DNA of 30,056 nt. Source: a virus. Positions within the stretch are counted from its first letter, which is position 1; each line of letters begins with the position of its first letter. A program made the translations under genes and the position numbers. The notes beneath the pieces were generated by a model that had not been told where the DNA came from, did not search any database, and worked only from the letters and a program-made list of their open reading frames with translations. The stretch lies in the IMG/VR virus record IMGVR_UViG_3300037090_000306, positions 1 to 30,056 of that record, one strand, 5' to 3'. Positions 21,016 to 29,226 of the stretch are shown here, piece by piece.

Positions 21016-24000
21016 ATGAAGACGCGAATTGGACTGATTGGGCTGGTGACGTTGATGTGCCTGACGGCGCGGGCGACAACGGTCAATTTCTCGACCAAGG
21101 CGATGATCGGGGGCGGCCAGTTGAATGCGCGCCTGACGATCTCGCCGGCTCCGGGGTATGCGCTGTCGGTTTCTGGCACGAATAACATGGTCGGCTGGAC
21201 GCAGACGGTGCCGATGACCAATGGACTGGCGAGCTGCTGGATTGAGCCGGGTCGCTATGAGGTGCGGATTGCGGGGCTCAATGGCTACTGGACGATCAGC
21301 GTCTGGGATTCGCCAGACCCGTTGACGGGTGCGGAAGTGACGGTGGATCTGCTGGCCTATTATTACCCCGGGCAGTCGGCGACGGTGACAAATGCCATCG
21401 GCGGCACGAACAATGGGGTGACGAGCCTGGCCAGCGCTTCGGCGGCGGGGCTGATGCCGACAAATCTGGTTGTGCGAACCTTGAATAGCGCTCTAGCGCA
21501 CAGGGCTGCGATGCGCACGAAAATCCCGATGTTCATATATCCATATGCGGCGGGCGCTCCGGGTGCGACGTGGCAGTTCATCGTGGGGGCGGCGCAGTAC
21601 GCGAATACCAACGGCTTTGTGCAGCATGGCTATGATACCATCGTCATGCAGTGCGGCACTGTAGCCACAAACCGCAACAACCTCGGCGATCTTCAACTTG
21701 AGCCAACGCGGTTTTCGATTGGGGTAACGAACCTGGTGGCCATGCTGGCAACTAACGGCATGAAGTTGGGATTGCAGATGCAGTTTTCAGCAATGGACAA
21801 CGATACCAACTGCGACTGCGCCAGCTACGCCAACGGCGGGCCGGAACTGATGATTGGTCCGACGAATGCCTACCGTGACGGGCTCACGATTGGCCGCTGG
21901 GGCATGTCACATGTCTGGATCGGAAACCCAGGGAATGGCACCAACGAGACGCTGCTCCGGTATATCACGGACAACTTTGAGGCGGGGTTGTATGACGGCG
22001 CCGCGAGTATCGGTTCGGCGATGCCAACCCTGGACATTTCCTTTTCGGCAGCGTGGCCGCATTACAAGTGGCTGACTGAGACGTACAACATGGTTTATAG
22101 CGATCTAGGCTTGCCGGGCGACCCCCAGACGGTGGATCCCAGGGGATTACAGTTGCGCTATTTCGACATCATTGCTCAGGACGGCTGGCTCTACACTGGG
22201 GATTCAGTACCGACGACGTACGGGTTCTATCCTCGTAACGTGGATGGACGTAGTTGGCGGACGGTGGACGCGATGCGGTTTGAGTTTGGGATGTCCTGTA
22301 TGGAAAGCCTGCCTCTCGCACCTAACGTGGCTATGCCTAACTCAGATGAAAGCGTGGTGGTCACCAATGACGCGGCGATTGCGATTGGCCAGGACCTGTT
22401 GCGCTCGCCTGCCTTTGTCGTGTCCAGCAACGCGACTTCGGCGGTAATCGGCAAGCGGTTGATGAACGGAGATGTAGCGGTTGCGCTCTGGAACCTCAAC
22501 ACCAATGCAGCCACCGCGATTTCGATCAACCTCCTGAGCATCCCGGGCATCTGGACGAACGTGGTATCAGTGGTGAATGTGTTTGATGGTGGTCAGACTA
22601 CGGTGACAAACGCTCTCTCCGCTACGGTCAACACGGACGGCCTGAACCTGTACCGGCTGCTGCTGACGCCGACCGTGGCAGGGTTGTCCGGAAACTACGT
22701 GGGCACCAGTGGCGGCCTGTCGAGCAACCAGGTGCTGCTCAGCGCTACCCTCAACGCAAGCAGCCAGGTGGCCGCCTCGGTGGTTTACGCAGCCACCTGC
22801 CCGGTGGATTTGTATGTCACAAACTTAGTGGAGTGGCACAAGCCGGACGCGCTCAACTACACCAATGGGACAGCGACCAACTGGGCAGATTCAACGTCGC
22901 TCCATAACGACACGACCAACGTGAGTAACCAGCCGCTGTTTTACAGCAATGTGGTCAACGGCCTTGGCGCATTTTTGTTCACCAACTCGGCCTATCTCGT
23001 GAGCAAGTATTTCGGCGGCTCGCTCTATACTAATTTCACGTTACTGGTGATGTATAACCAGGCCAGCGCGGGGACGGAGCGGATCGTGGACAAAGGAGTG
23101 ACTGGCAGTGGATGGGGATTGACTGCGTTCGGTGGCATCCACACGGAGATGCGTGCAAATTACGCAAACCTCGATGCGAGCCAGCACGCGATTGGGACCT
23201 GGGATATAGCTGGTGAATGGGTGAATTACCCAAACATGGGCGTGTTCGATGATGGTTCAACGGCGACCAGCGCAATTGGAATCTACACGTCAGGTGTGTG
23301 GGGAGATGATGCGCCTTGGATTGGCAGCACTGCTGGCGGCGGAAACTACTTCACCGGCTGGATCAGCGAGGTCATGTTCTGGAATACCAACCTGAGTCCG
23401 GCTGACCTGAACTATCATTCAAACTACCTCTACGCGAAATACAAGGCGCCGTGGCCGACGCTGGCTATCCCGATCAACGCGAGCCCGGTCGCTTCGCAGG
23501 CGTGGGTGTCAAATAGTACTGCGCTACTCTCCGTGCCCAACGCCTTCACCGCTCCGCAGACGTTTCGGGACGTGACCATTACGGGCAACTTCGGGGTGTC
23601 TAATGGCAACTCGACGGCCACATTGAGCAACCTGGTGGCGACGGGCTGGGCAACGGTGCACGGGTATCAGACCAACCTCTCAGATATTTACGGTACGGTG
23701 TTTCACGGGAAAGCAGACTACGCCGGCAGTGTTTCGGCTGGCGGAATCACAACCAACGCAGGTTACGGCGTGTTTGGAACCGGAGCATTCAGCCCGGCGG
23801 GAAGCGGCGGCAGCACATTCACCAATGGCAACGTCAATGGTGTAGTCTTGACCAACATTGGCGGTCTGAGTGTGGGCGCAGGATTTACGAGCACCTATAC
23901 GAATGAGTTTCGTGGCACTACACTGGCAACGAACCTGACTGGCACTTTGAATGGCAACGCTTCAACTTCGAGCAGTTCGACAAACGCGACCTATGCGAAC

Positions 24001-25215
24001 ATCCCCAATCTGACGAGTTCCTTGATGGCTGACGTGCTGGGCGTGGACAGCACCGGGCATTTCACGATCACTGGCGGGGCCAACCTCGTGGACTGGGCGC
24101 AGTTCGGAACGAACGTTCTGCGCGGGCTGGGCGGTGGCTTCACTAATGGCAACGTCAATGGTGTAGTCTTGACCAACATTGGCGGCTTGCAGGTGGGGGC
24201 GCAGTTCGCATCGGCTTACAGCAACGAGCTTCACGGGACGACCTTGGTGACCAACCTGACGGTCGGCGGCCCTCAGACCAACCAGTCGGACATTTACATC
24301 CAGGGCAATGGCTATTTTCAGAATGAACTCACCTCCGCAGGGTTCACCAACACGGCTTTGACCCCATACCGCTTGAAGATGACTGGGATATACAATAATG
24401 AAGTGTCCGCCGCGGCTTCCGGTGCGGTGCCGATCAACGCGGACGGCACGGCGACTACTAGCTCACAACTGAACACGGTGCTGACCAATTTGAACGGGGC
24501 AATAATCCAGGTTGGGACGGTGAGCAGCAACTCGCTGGACACGCTGACGAAAGCACAGTTGGCTTTAGCCGGGACGAGTGGCAATACGAACAGCGGATTG
24601 AATGCATCGCAAGTGGCCTCACAGATTTCCGCTTCGAACCTCGTCACCTCTGCTCAGGTTGGGACACAGATTGGCAACTCCAACCTCGTCACTTCCGCTC
24701 AAGTCGGGGTACAGATAGGTTCATCAAATCTCATTACGTCAGCGCAGGCTGGGGCGCAAATCGGATCGTCTAACTTGGTCACCTCTGCTAAGGTTGGGGT
24801 GCAAGTTGGCTCTTCAAATTACCTCACGTCCGCCTCGGCCTTGACTGGAGCCAACCTCACAGCGGGCACGGTCAACAGCAACTCGCTGGACACGCTGACC
24901 ATGGCTCAGCTTGCACTTGCAGGGACGGGCGGCAGCGGTGTCACAAACAACCAGTACCTGCCGGGCGTTCCGATTGCCAACGGCTCGGGCTTCACCAACC
25001 TGACCGGCGCAACGATTACCGGCAACCTGCCGCTTACGACGATTGATACCTCGACCGGGAACTATTACTACACAATTACAAACGGGGTGACACTGGCCAA
25101 AACGAACGCGCTCAACACGTTGTATTTGGTGTCAAATGGAATCACGAACTCGGTGGTTGGCGTTGCGTGGGTTGAGGTAAGGGCCATTGGCACAAACTAC
25201 ATTTGGAATTACTGA
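21016..25215 (+). CDS. Giant tail spike/fibre: signal peptide, GH27-like barrel, LamG/ConA-like domain, fibre repeats (1399 aa)
   Basis: Likely receptor-binding spike. (1) Signal-peptide-like start, 1-20 (MKTRIGLIGLVTLMCLTARA). (2) Beta-rich 25-125. (3) About 165-555, GH27-like: PMFIYPYAAG; LVAMLATNGMKLGLQM (like the HxxGxKFGIY strand); GRWGMSHVWIGNPGN (like WGVDYLKYDNC, but G303 replaces the nucleophile Asp); VVTNDAAIAIGQDLL (like VLSNKEVIAVNQD); and a beta-sandwich cap (GDVAVALWNLNTNAATAISI). D363 may stand near the acid/base position. (4) About 600-812, LamG/ConA-like (VEWHKPDA to GWISEVMFWNTNLS). (5) 815-1399, Asn/Thr/Gly-rich fibre shaft with repeats, ending VGVAWVEVRAIGTNYIWNY. It is the longest gene seen; assignments are by motif only. 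Confidence 0.72.
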   Translation: MKTRIGLIGLVTLMCLTARATTVNFSTKAMIGGGQLNARLTISPAPGYALSVSGTNNMVGWTQTVPMTNGLASCWIEPGRYEVRIAGLNGYWTISVWDSPDPLTGAEVTVDLLAYYYPGQSATVTNAIGGTNNGVTSLASASAAGLMPTNLVVRTLNSALAHRAAMRTKIPMFIYPYAAGAPGATWQFIVGAAQYANTNGFVQHGYDTIVMQCGTVATNRNNLGDLQLEPTRFSIGVTNLVAMLATNGMKLGLQMQFSAMDNDTNCDCASYANGGPELMIGPTNAYRDGLTIGRWGMSHVWIGNPGNGTNETLLRYITDNFEAGLYDGAASIGSAMPTLDISFSAAWPHYKWLTETYNMVYSDLGLPGDPQTVDPRGLQLRYFDIIAQDGWLYTGDSVPTTYGFYPRNVDGRSWRTVDAMRFEFGMSCMESLPLAPNVAMPNSDESVVVTNDAAIAIGQDLLRSPAFVVSSNATSAVIGKRLMNGDVAVALWNLNTNAATAISINLLSIPGIWTNVVSVVNVFDGGQTTVTNALSATVNTDGLNLYRLLLTPTVAGLSGNYVGTSGGLSSNQVLLSATLNASSQVAASVVYAATCPVDLYVTNLVEWHKPDALNYTNGTATNWADSTSLHNDTTNVSNQPLFYSNVVNGLGAFLFTNSAYLVSKYFGGSLYTNFTLLVMYNQASAGTERIVDKGVTGSGWGLTAFGGIHTEMRANYANLDASQHAIGTWDIAGEWVNYPNMGVFDDGSTATSAIGIYTSGVWGDDAPWIGSTAGGGNYFTGWISEVMFWNTNLSPADLNYHSNYLYAKYKAPWPTLAIPINASPVASQAWVSNSTALLSVPNAFTAPQTFRDVTITGNFGVSNGNSTATLSNLVATGWATVHGYQTNLSDIYGTVFHGKADYAGSVSAGGITTNAGYGVFGTGAFSPAGSGGSTFTNGNVNGVVLTNIGGLSVGAGFTSTYTNEFRGTTLATNLTGTLNGNASTSSSSTNATYANIPNLTSSLMADVLGVDSTGHFTITGGANLVDWAQFGTNVLRGLGGGFTNGNVNGVVLTNIGGLQVGAQFASAYSNELHGTTLVTNLTVGGPQTNQSDIYIQGNGYFQNELTSAGFTNTALTPYRLKMTGIYNNEVSAAASGAVPINADGTATTSSQLNTVLTNLNGAIIQVGTVSSNSLDTLTKAQLALAGTSGNTNSGLNASQVASQISASNLVTSAQVGTQIGNSNLVTSAQVGVQIGSSNLITSAQAGAQIGSSNLVTSAKVGVQVGSSNYLTSASALTGANLTAGTVNSNSLDTLTMAQLALAGTGGSGVTNNQYLPGVPIANGSGFTNLTGATITGNLPLTTIDTSTGNYYYTITNGVTLAKTNALNTLYLVSNGITNSVVGVAWVEVRAIGTNYIWNY
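23818..24260 (+). repeat. Two-copy 122-bp internal repeat in the spike shaft
   Basis: Copies at 23818-23939 and 24139-24260. The first about 45 bases are almost identical in DNA (FTNGNVNGVVLTNIGG), while later parts differ in DNA but keep the protein pattern (NEFRGTTLATNL / NELHGTTLVTNL). This looks like an old duplication with one segment recently homogenised. Confidence 0.85.
24634..24813 (+). repeat. Four 45-bp repeats (15-residue unit) in the spike shaft
   Basis: Four consecutive units of the form SNLVTSAQVGxQIGS at 24634, 24679, 24724 and 24769, then a partial fifth (SNYLTSA). DNA has diverged at third positions, so the protein pattern is under selection. The pattern suits a trimeric shaft or triple beta-spiral. 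A GTVxSNSLDTLTxAQLALAG module flanks the block on both sides. Confidence 0.9.
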
Positions 25216-25216
25216 C

Positions 25217-27004
25217 ATGAAAAAGATTCGCACTTTCTTACTGTTCCTGACATTCTCTATTCCGGCATTCGGGGCCGCTTACACCAACACGGCCAGCGGC
25301 TTGTTTTCGGCAGGAGCAACGTGGGTCGGCGGCGTGGCCCCGTCCGCCTCCGGCGACACCTGGATGATCGTGAGCAATACCGTGGTCACCTATGACGTGA
25401 ATAATTCCGGCACCACCGGCTGGGGAGCGTGTGTGATTACGAACGGCGGCGAACTGCGGATGACGAATAGCACCTATTGCTGGCTATTAATGAATGGGAC
25501 CTTGTCCGGCGCTGGCAAGTGGACGATTGGAAGTCTCAGCAGCCCCATCAGTTTTACGTCCAGCAACACGCCGGCAGTCATTGTCCAGTTTACCAACAAC
25601 ACCCAATGCACCATGCTCGGCACTAACAAAATGGGCTGGTATGGGGACTATTCGCACGTAACCAACACGTCGCTGGCAGCAACGCTGAGCAGCGGCGGCA
25701 CATCCATCACCGTCAGCAACATGCCCGCTAACATAGGCAGCAATGACATTGTGTTTGTGGGAAGCAGCAACATCGTCGGCCAGGCGGGGGAATATTACCT
25801 GGTGGGCAGCGTGACAGGAAATACAATTACGTTCGCCAGTGCTCCCTTGATCGGGATTCAGACCAACACATTATGGGGATCAGTGTTAAGGACTACGGCC
25901 TCGGCTACTCGCGGTACAAATAGCTGCGTATCGTTCCTGAGTTGTCCGGTGGTGGTCATGGAATCCGTACAGTCCACAGCAGCAATGATCACGCTATCAG
26001 CAACGAATGTTCTGTCGGGAATCAGGTTCCAGAATATCAATAAAGGGGTGTGCACAAGTGCCTCCTGCAATGGCTGGACGGTCAGTAACTGCACAATCAA
26101 CAATTGTTCCTATGGAGGTTTAGGCAACAACATCTGCAACGGCTGGACGGTCAGCAACTGCACAATCAACAATTGTAACTATGGAGGTTTAGGCACCAAC
26201 TCCTGCAATGGCTGGACGGTCAGTAACTGCACAATCAACAATTGTTCCTCTGGAGGTTTAAGCTCCTCCTGCAATGGCTGGACAGTCAGCAACTGCACAA
26301 TCAACAATTGTTCCTCTGGATGTTTAGGCTACAACACCTGCAATGGCTGGACGGTCAGCAACTGCACAGTCAACAATTGTTCCTCTGGAGGTTTAGGCAC
26401 CACCTCCTCCGGCTGGACAGTCAGCAACTGCACAATCAACAATTGTTCCTCTGGAGGTTTAGGCACCACCTCCTGCACTGGCTGGACAGTCAGTAACTGC
26501 ACAATCAACAATTCGTCGCCGATCTTTGTATTGTGCTGGAACAATGTCATGTACGGGACGGCATCCTCCGGCGATACGATCCCGACGGCGCTGGTTAATA
26601 TGCCGAACGTGTTCAACTGGACTAACTGGACGTACGCGCCGTATGGCACGGCAACCCTCACCAATAATATTGTTACCTACAACATCACTAACAGCACGAT
26701 TGGCTCATACTTTTGCCTCGACGTGCGAGGGGGCTGCAGCCGCAGTGTTACCGTTTCTCTCGCGCTCACCAACAACGTGGTTTACGGCCTTTACTACGGA
26801 GTCGTTACGCCGACCGTGCCAACGGCCACCACAACCGTGTCGGCTTCCACGTTGGGATCCTGGACAAACCAGGTCCTCAGCTACAGCAATACCGGACCGA
26901 CTCCAGTGCAGACGATGGTGTATATTTCCGCAGCAGCGACCAATAACACCACCGGCCAGAGCATTGTAAGTCCCGGGAGTGACCGCCTGGTTACAATTCA
27001 ATGA
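25217..27004 (+). CDS. Fibre protein: signal peptide, G8-like domain, Cys-ladder beta-helix (595 aa)
   Basis: Likely exported fibre or receptor-binding protein. Residues 1-20 form a clean signal peptide (MKKIRTFLLFLTFSIPAFGA). About 25-130 resembles a G8-type domain (LFSAGATWVGGVAPSASGD, VVTYDVN, TNGGELRM). About 270-435 is a right-handed beta-helix of seven near-identical coils, each with GWTVSNCTINN and usually a third conserved Cys. Stacked Asn and Cys should form ladders. A beta-sandwich-like region follows to the C-terminus (VTVSLALTNNVVYGLYY, TMVYISAAATNNTTG). Start ATG is one base after the preceding stop, without a clear ribosome site. The stop overlaps the ATG of the 31-residue gene. 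Host secreted-protein origin is possible. Confidence 0.72.
   Translation: MKKIRTFLLFLTFSIPAFGAAYTNTASGLFSAGATWVGGVAPSASGDTWMIVSNTVVTYDVNNSGTTGWGACVITNGGELRMTNSTYCWLLMNGTLSGAGKWTIGSLSSPISFTSSNTPAVIVQFTNNTQCTMLGTNKMGWYGDYSHVTNTSLAATLSSGGTSITVSNMPANIGSNDIVFVGSSNIVGQAGEYYLVGSVTGNTITFASAPLIGIQTNTLWGSVLRTTASATRGTNSCVSFLSCPVVVMESVQSTAAMITLSATNVLSGIRFQNINKGVCTSASCNGWTVSNCTINNCSYGGLGNNICNGWTVSNCTINNCNYGGLGTNSCNGWTVSNCTINNCSSGGLSSSCNGWTVSNCTINNCSSGCLGYNTCNGWTVSNCTVNNCSSGGLGTTSSGWTVSNCTINNCSSGGLGTTSCTGWTVSNCTINNSSPIFVLCWNNVMYGTASSGDTIPTALVNMPNVFNWTNWTYAPYGTATLTNNIVTYNITNSTIGSYFCLDVRGGCSRSVTVSLALTNNVVYGLYYGVVTPTVPTATTTVSASTLGSWTNQVLSYSNTGPTPVQTMVYISAAATNNTTGQSIVSPGSDRLVTIQ
26066..26515 (+). repeat. Seven tandem 66/69-bp coding repeats (beta-helix coils)
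   Basis: GGCTGGAC marks each unit at 26072, 26141, 26210, 26276, 26345, 26411 and 26480, with spacings 69, 69, 66, 69, 66 and 69. The differences are in-frame 3-bp steps in the loop (LGxxxCN). Copies are nearly identical in DNA, so expansion or homogenisation is recent. Confidence 0.95.
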
Positions 27005-27096
27005 CAACCCTCGCCATCATAATCGTCTGGTTCGCAGTATCGTTCCCGCTGGCAGTGCTGCTGGGCCGGGTCATCAAGAATGGAAGTGAAGAATGA
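27001..27096 (+). CDS. 31-residue single-pass membrane mini-protein
   Basis: A gene missed by usual length cut-offs. ATG at 27001 overlaps the previous stop (ATGA), and its TGA (27094-27096) overlaps the next ATG (27093, ATGA). The product is one hydrophobic helix with a basic end (MTTLAIIIVWFAVSFPLAVL, then LGRVIKNGSEE). The double overlap strongly suggests coupled translation. It may be a membrane anchor, an assembly/insertion helper for the exported fibre proteins beside it, or a small holin-like toxin. Function is not known. Confidence 0.65.
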   Translation: MTTLAIIIVWFAVSFPLAVLLGRVIKNGSEE

Positions 27097-27701
27097 AAAC
27101 CTTACTCGCAACCTTATTGGCAGTCAGCCTGTCGCTGTCCTGTTTCTCGCAGTCGTTCATCTCGTCGGCGCAACTGGGCGCGGCGTCGTTGCAGGGGACG
27201 GCGGTGAGTGGTGGCTCCTGCGCCACAACGCAAGATAGCAACGTCGGTTATCAGATTGGGCTGTATTACGGCATAGGATACAATGCGGCGGCGACGTACT
27301 TTGCCGCGCCTTTCACTGCTGGCGCAAGTTACACCTCGTGCCAAGTATCAGTCTATTTGCAAAAGGTGTCATCTCCTACCTCAACAATTTATGTCGCCGT
27401 TTACGCCGATTCGGGTTCTGGTCCAGGGACTTTACTTGGGACAAGCGCTGGAATCAGCGCTGCGGGCCTGTCAACTTCGGTTGCTGCGGTCCCCTTCACG
27501 GTGACCTCCGCCATATCGAGCGGGTCGGTTTACTACGTGTCGGTCTATACCGTTAATGGCAATGCCGACTATGCGAATTACGTTAGGGTGTTGCCGGCGA
27601 GCGGCATCGTAAGCCAATCCTCGTACCTGAGCTCAAACGGTTCAGCTTGGACGGTTTACGGAGGCTACAACTGCTTTGCTGGCACATTCATGTCACCATG
27701 A
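27093..27701 (+). CDS. Secreted beta-sandwich fibre/adhesin-like protein (202 aa)
   Basis: Signal peptide 1-20 (MKTLLATLLAVSLSLSCFSQ), possibly processed after CFS; Cys17 is not in a good lipobox. The mature part is a beta-sandwich of the 'choice-of-anchor' type: FTAGASYTSCQVSVYLQKV, then STIYVAVYADSGSGPGTLLG, SGSVYYVSVYTVNGNADY and a closing strand (SAWTVYGGYNCFAGTF). This layout (vector of strands with YADSGSGPGTLL-type loop) is common in bacterial secreted proteins. Coupled by ATGA overlaps on both sides to a membrane mini-protein and a beta-helix protein, so the three form one functional unit. The role is likely surface or receptor binding; the assignment is tentative. Confidence 0.62.
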   Translation: MKTLLATLLAVSLSLSCFSQSFISSAQLGAASLQGTAVSGGSCATTQDSNVGYQIGLYYGIGYNAAATYFAAPFTAGASYTSCQVSVYLQKVSSPTSTIYVAVYADSGSGPGTLLGTSAGISAAGLSTSVAAVPFTVTSAISSGSVYYVSVYTVNGNADYANYVRVLPASGIVSQSSYLSSNGSAWTVYGGYNCFAGTFMSP

Positions 27702-29194
27702 AAAGCTGGACTTGGAAAATATTTCTAGCGGTCGTATTGCTTGGTCTGACGGCATCAGGGGCGACGGTCAACTGGACCAATACGGCTGGGTTGAACGTGT
27801 CTCCGTATGGCCCGGGTGATATTGTAAACCTATGGGGCACATTCACCAATTCGCTCAGCATCACGAATGGCGGAACAGCGGGCAATCCCATCACGTTCTT
27901 CTTTCAGCCGGGCGCGAACTTCACCGCGCCAGCTTGGTCGAGTTATCCCGGCGCCATCTACTGCGGCAAGAATTACGTGACCATTGACGGTGGCCAGAAT
28001 GGTTTGATCCAGAACACAGCCAACGGCACAGGGCTGGCGCACAGCGTTGACAGCGTGGGGGTTTACGGCGATGGGGCGAGTGATTTTACGGTGAAGAATC
28101 TGACAGTGGCAAACCTGTATGTCCGCACGGGCACCACGGATGAGGCCAGCTTCGGTTCATGGGCAATCGTTGACCGGGGGACGGCTGTCAACATGGAGAA
28201 TTTTGTGGTGACCAACTGCACTATCCACGACGCGGTCACTGGGATCGTTGGAGAGTATGACGCGGGATGCTCGAACTTTGTCTTCTCTGGAAACACCATC
28301 TTCAGCGTGAACCACGGAATAGACGTGCCTGACCGCAACTCGACATCCACGCTTACCCTCGTGACGATTTCCGGTAATCACATTTACGGCTTCACGAACT
28401 GGACCGATACGGCTGGGAACCAATACCATCATAACGCGGTTTACTGCTGGTCGGTTCAAGGGGGAACATCTCAGATCGGGACAGTGAATGCGAATGGTAA
28501 CACGTTCGGTCCGGGCCTTGGGGGAGCTTATCAGACCGCCGAGCTGTTCATTCAAGGGGCGATCACGAATGTCCTGGCCTACAACAACGCGTTTTCCGCA
28601 TCGAGCGGGGAATATGCGTCCGAAGGGCTCTTAAGTCTAAGTTCCAGCAAGAACGCGGTGTTCAACGTCTTTAACAATACCTTCGTCGCCGGTGACTTGG
28701 GCGCTGCGATTCAATGGAACGGAACTGCGGCCACGGCGCAAACGATCTCCATCACCAACAACCTGGGGAGTGGCGGTGGGGCTGGAACCTATATTGCTTT
28801 TTACGACGTTGGGACGGGCGCTCAGACCTTCGGAATTGACAACAACCTCTGCTACAACTTCGACGGCTCGACTCCCTTTATTTATTCTACAACCGGAAGC
28901 TACGTCGGCAAATCGTTTGCCCAGTGGCAGGGACTGGGTTTCGACGTTCACGGCTTGACCGCTAACCCGCTACTGAACGGCAATGGGACACCGCAAGCCT
29001 TGAGCCCGGCGATTGCAGCGGGAGCAAACCTGAGCGCGTACTTCGCCACTGACTACGCAGGCAACGCCAGGCCGTCAACAGGGCCGTGGACGATTGGCGC
29101 TTATGAGTATGGAGCAATGCCGCCGCCTAACCCGTCAACCAATACCACCCTGATTCAGTTCGGCAACATGAGCGGGGGTGGAATTCATTTATAA
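27698..29194 (+). CDS. Secreted right-handed beta-helix protein, pectate-lyase-like fold (498 aa)
   Basis: Signal peptide 1-22 (MKSWTWKIFLAVVLLGLTASGA). It is followed by a parallel beta-helix: FFFQPGANFTAP, YVTIDGGQNGLIQNTANG, DFTVKNLTVANLYVRTG, NFVVTNCTIHDAVTGIVGEYD, FVFSGNTIFSVNHGIDV, TISGNHIYGFTNW, VFNVFNNTFVAGDLGAAIQ. Asn ladders and the NGIxxx pattern are clear. Such helices are used by phage tailspikes and by polysaccharide-degrading enzymes. Putative acidic catalytic residues cannot be placed with confidence. The C-terminal region (IAAGANLSAYFATDYAGNARP, WTIGAYEYG) matches the typical end of secreted choice-of-anchor/beta-helix proteins. ATGA overlap with the preceding gene fixes the start. 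Confidence 0.75.
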   Translation: MKSWTWKIFLAVVLLGLTASGATVNWTNTAGLNVSPYGPGDIVNLWGTFTNSLSITNGGTAGNPITFFFQPGANFTAPAWSSYPGAIYCGKNYVTIDGGQNGLIQNTANGTGLAHSVDSVGVYGDGASDFTVKNLTVANLYVRTGTTDEASFGSWAIVDRGTAVNMENFVVTNCTIHDAVTGIVGEYDAGCSNFVFSGNTIFSVNHGIDVPDRNSTSTLTLVTISGNHIYGFTNWTDTAGNQYHHNAVYCWSVQGGTSQIGTVNANGNTFGPGLGGAYQTAELFIQGAITNVLAYNNAFSASSGEYASEGLLSLSSSKNAVFNVFNNTFVAGDLGAAIQWNGTAATAQTISITNNLGSGGGAGTYIAFYDVGTGAQTFGIDNNLCYNFDGSTPFIYSTTGSYVGKSFAQWQGLGFDVHGLTANPLLNGNGTPQALSPAIAAGANLSAYFATDYAGNARPSTGPWTIGAYEYGAMPPPNPSTNTTLIQFGNMSGGGIHL

Positions 29195-29226
29195 CAAAAG
29201 CTGAAAAGCTGAACCGCTGAAACCGA

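Noticed and set aside
26066-26515. CRISPR array or intergenic satellite
   Set aside because: The repeats are direct, in frame and translate to a regular beta-helix with conserved rungs, without unique spacers.
21016-29194. Diversity-generating retroelement acting on the fibres
   Set aside because: No reverse transcriptase gene and no template/variable repeat pair with A-specific changes was seen in the window.
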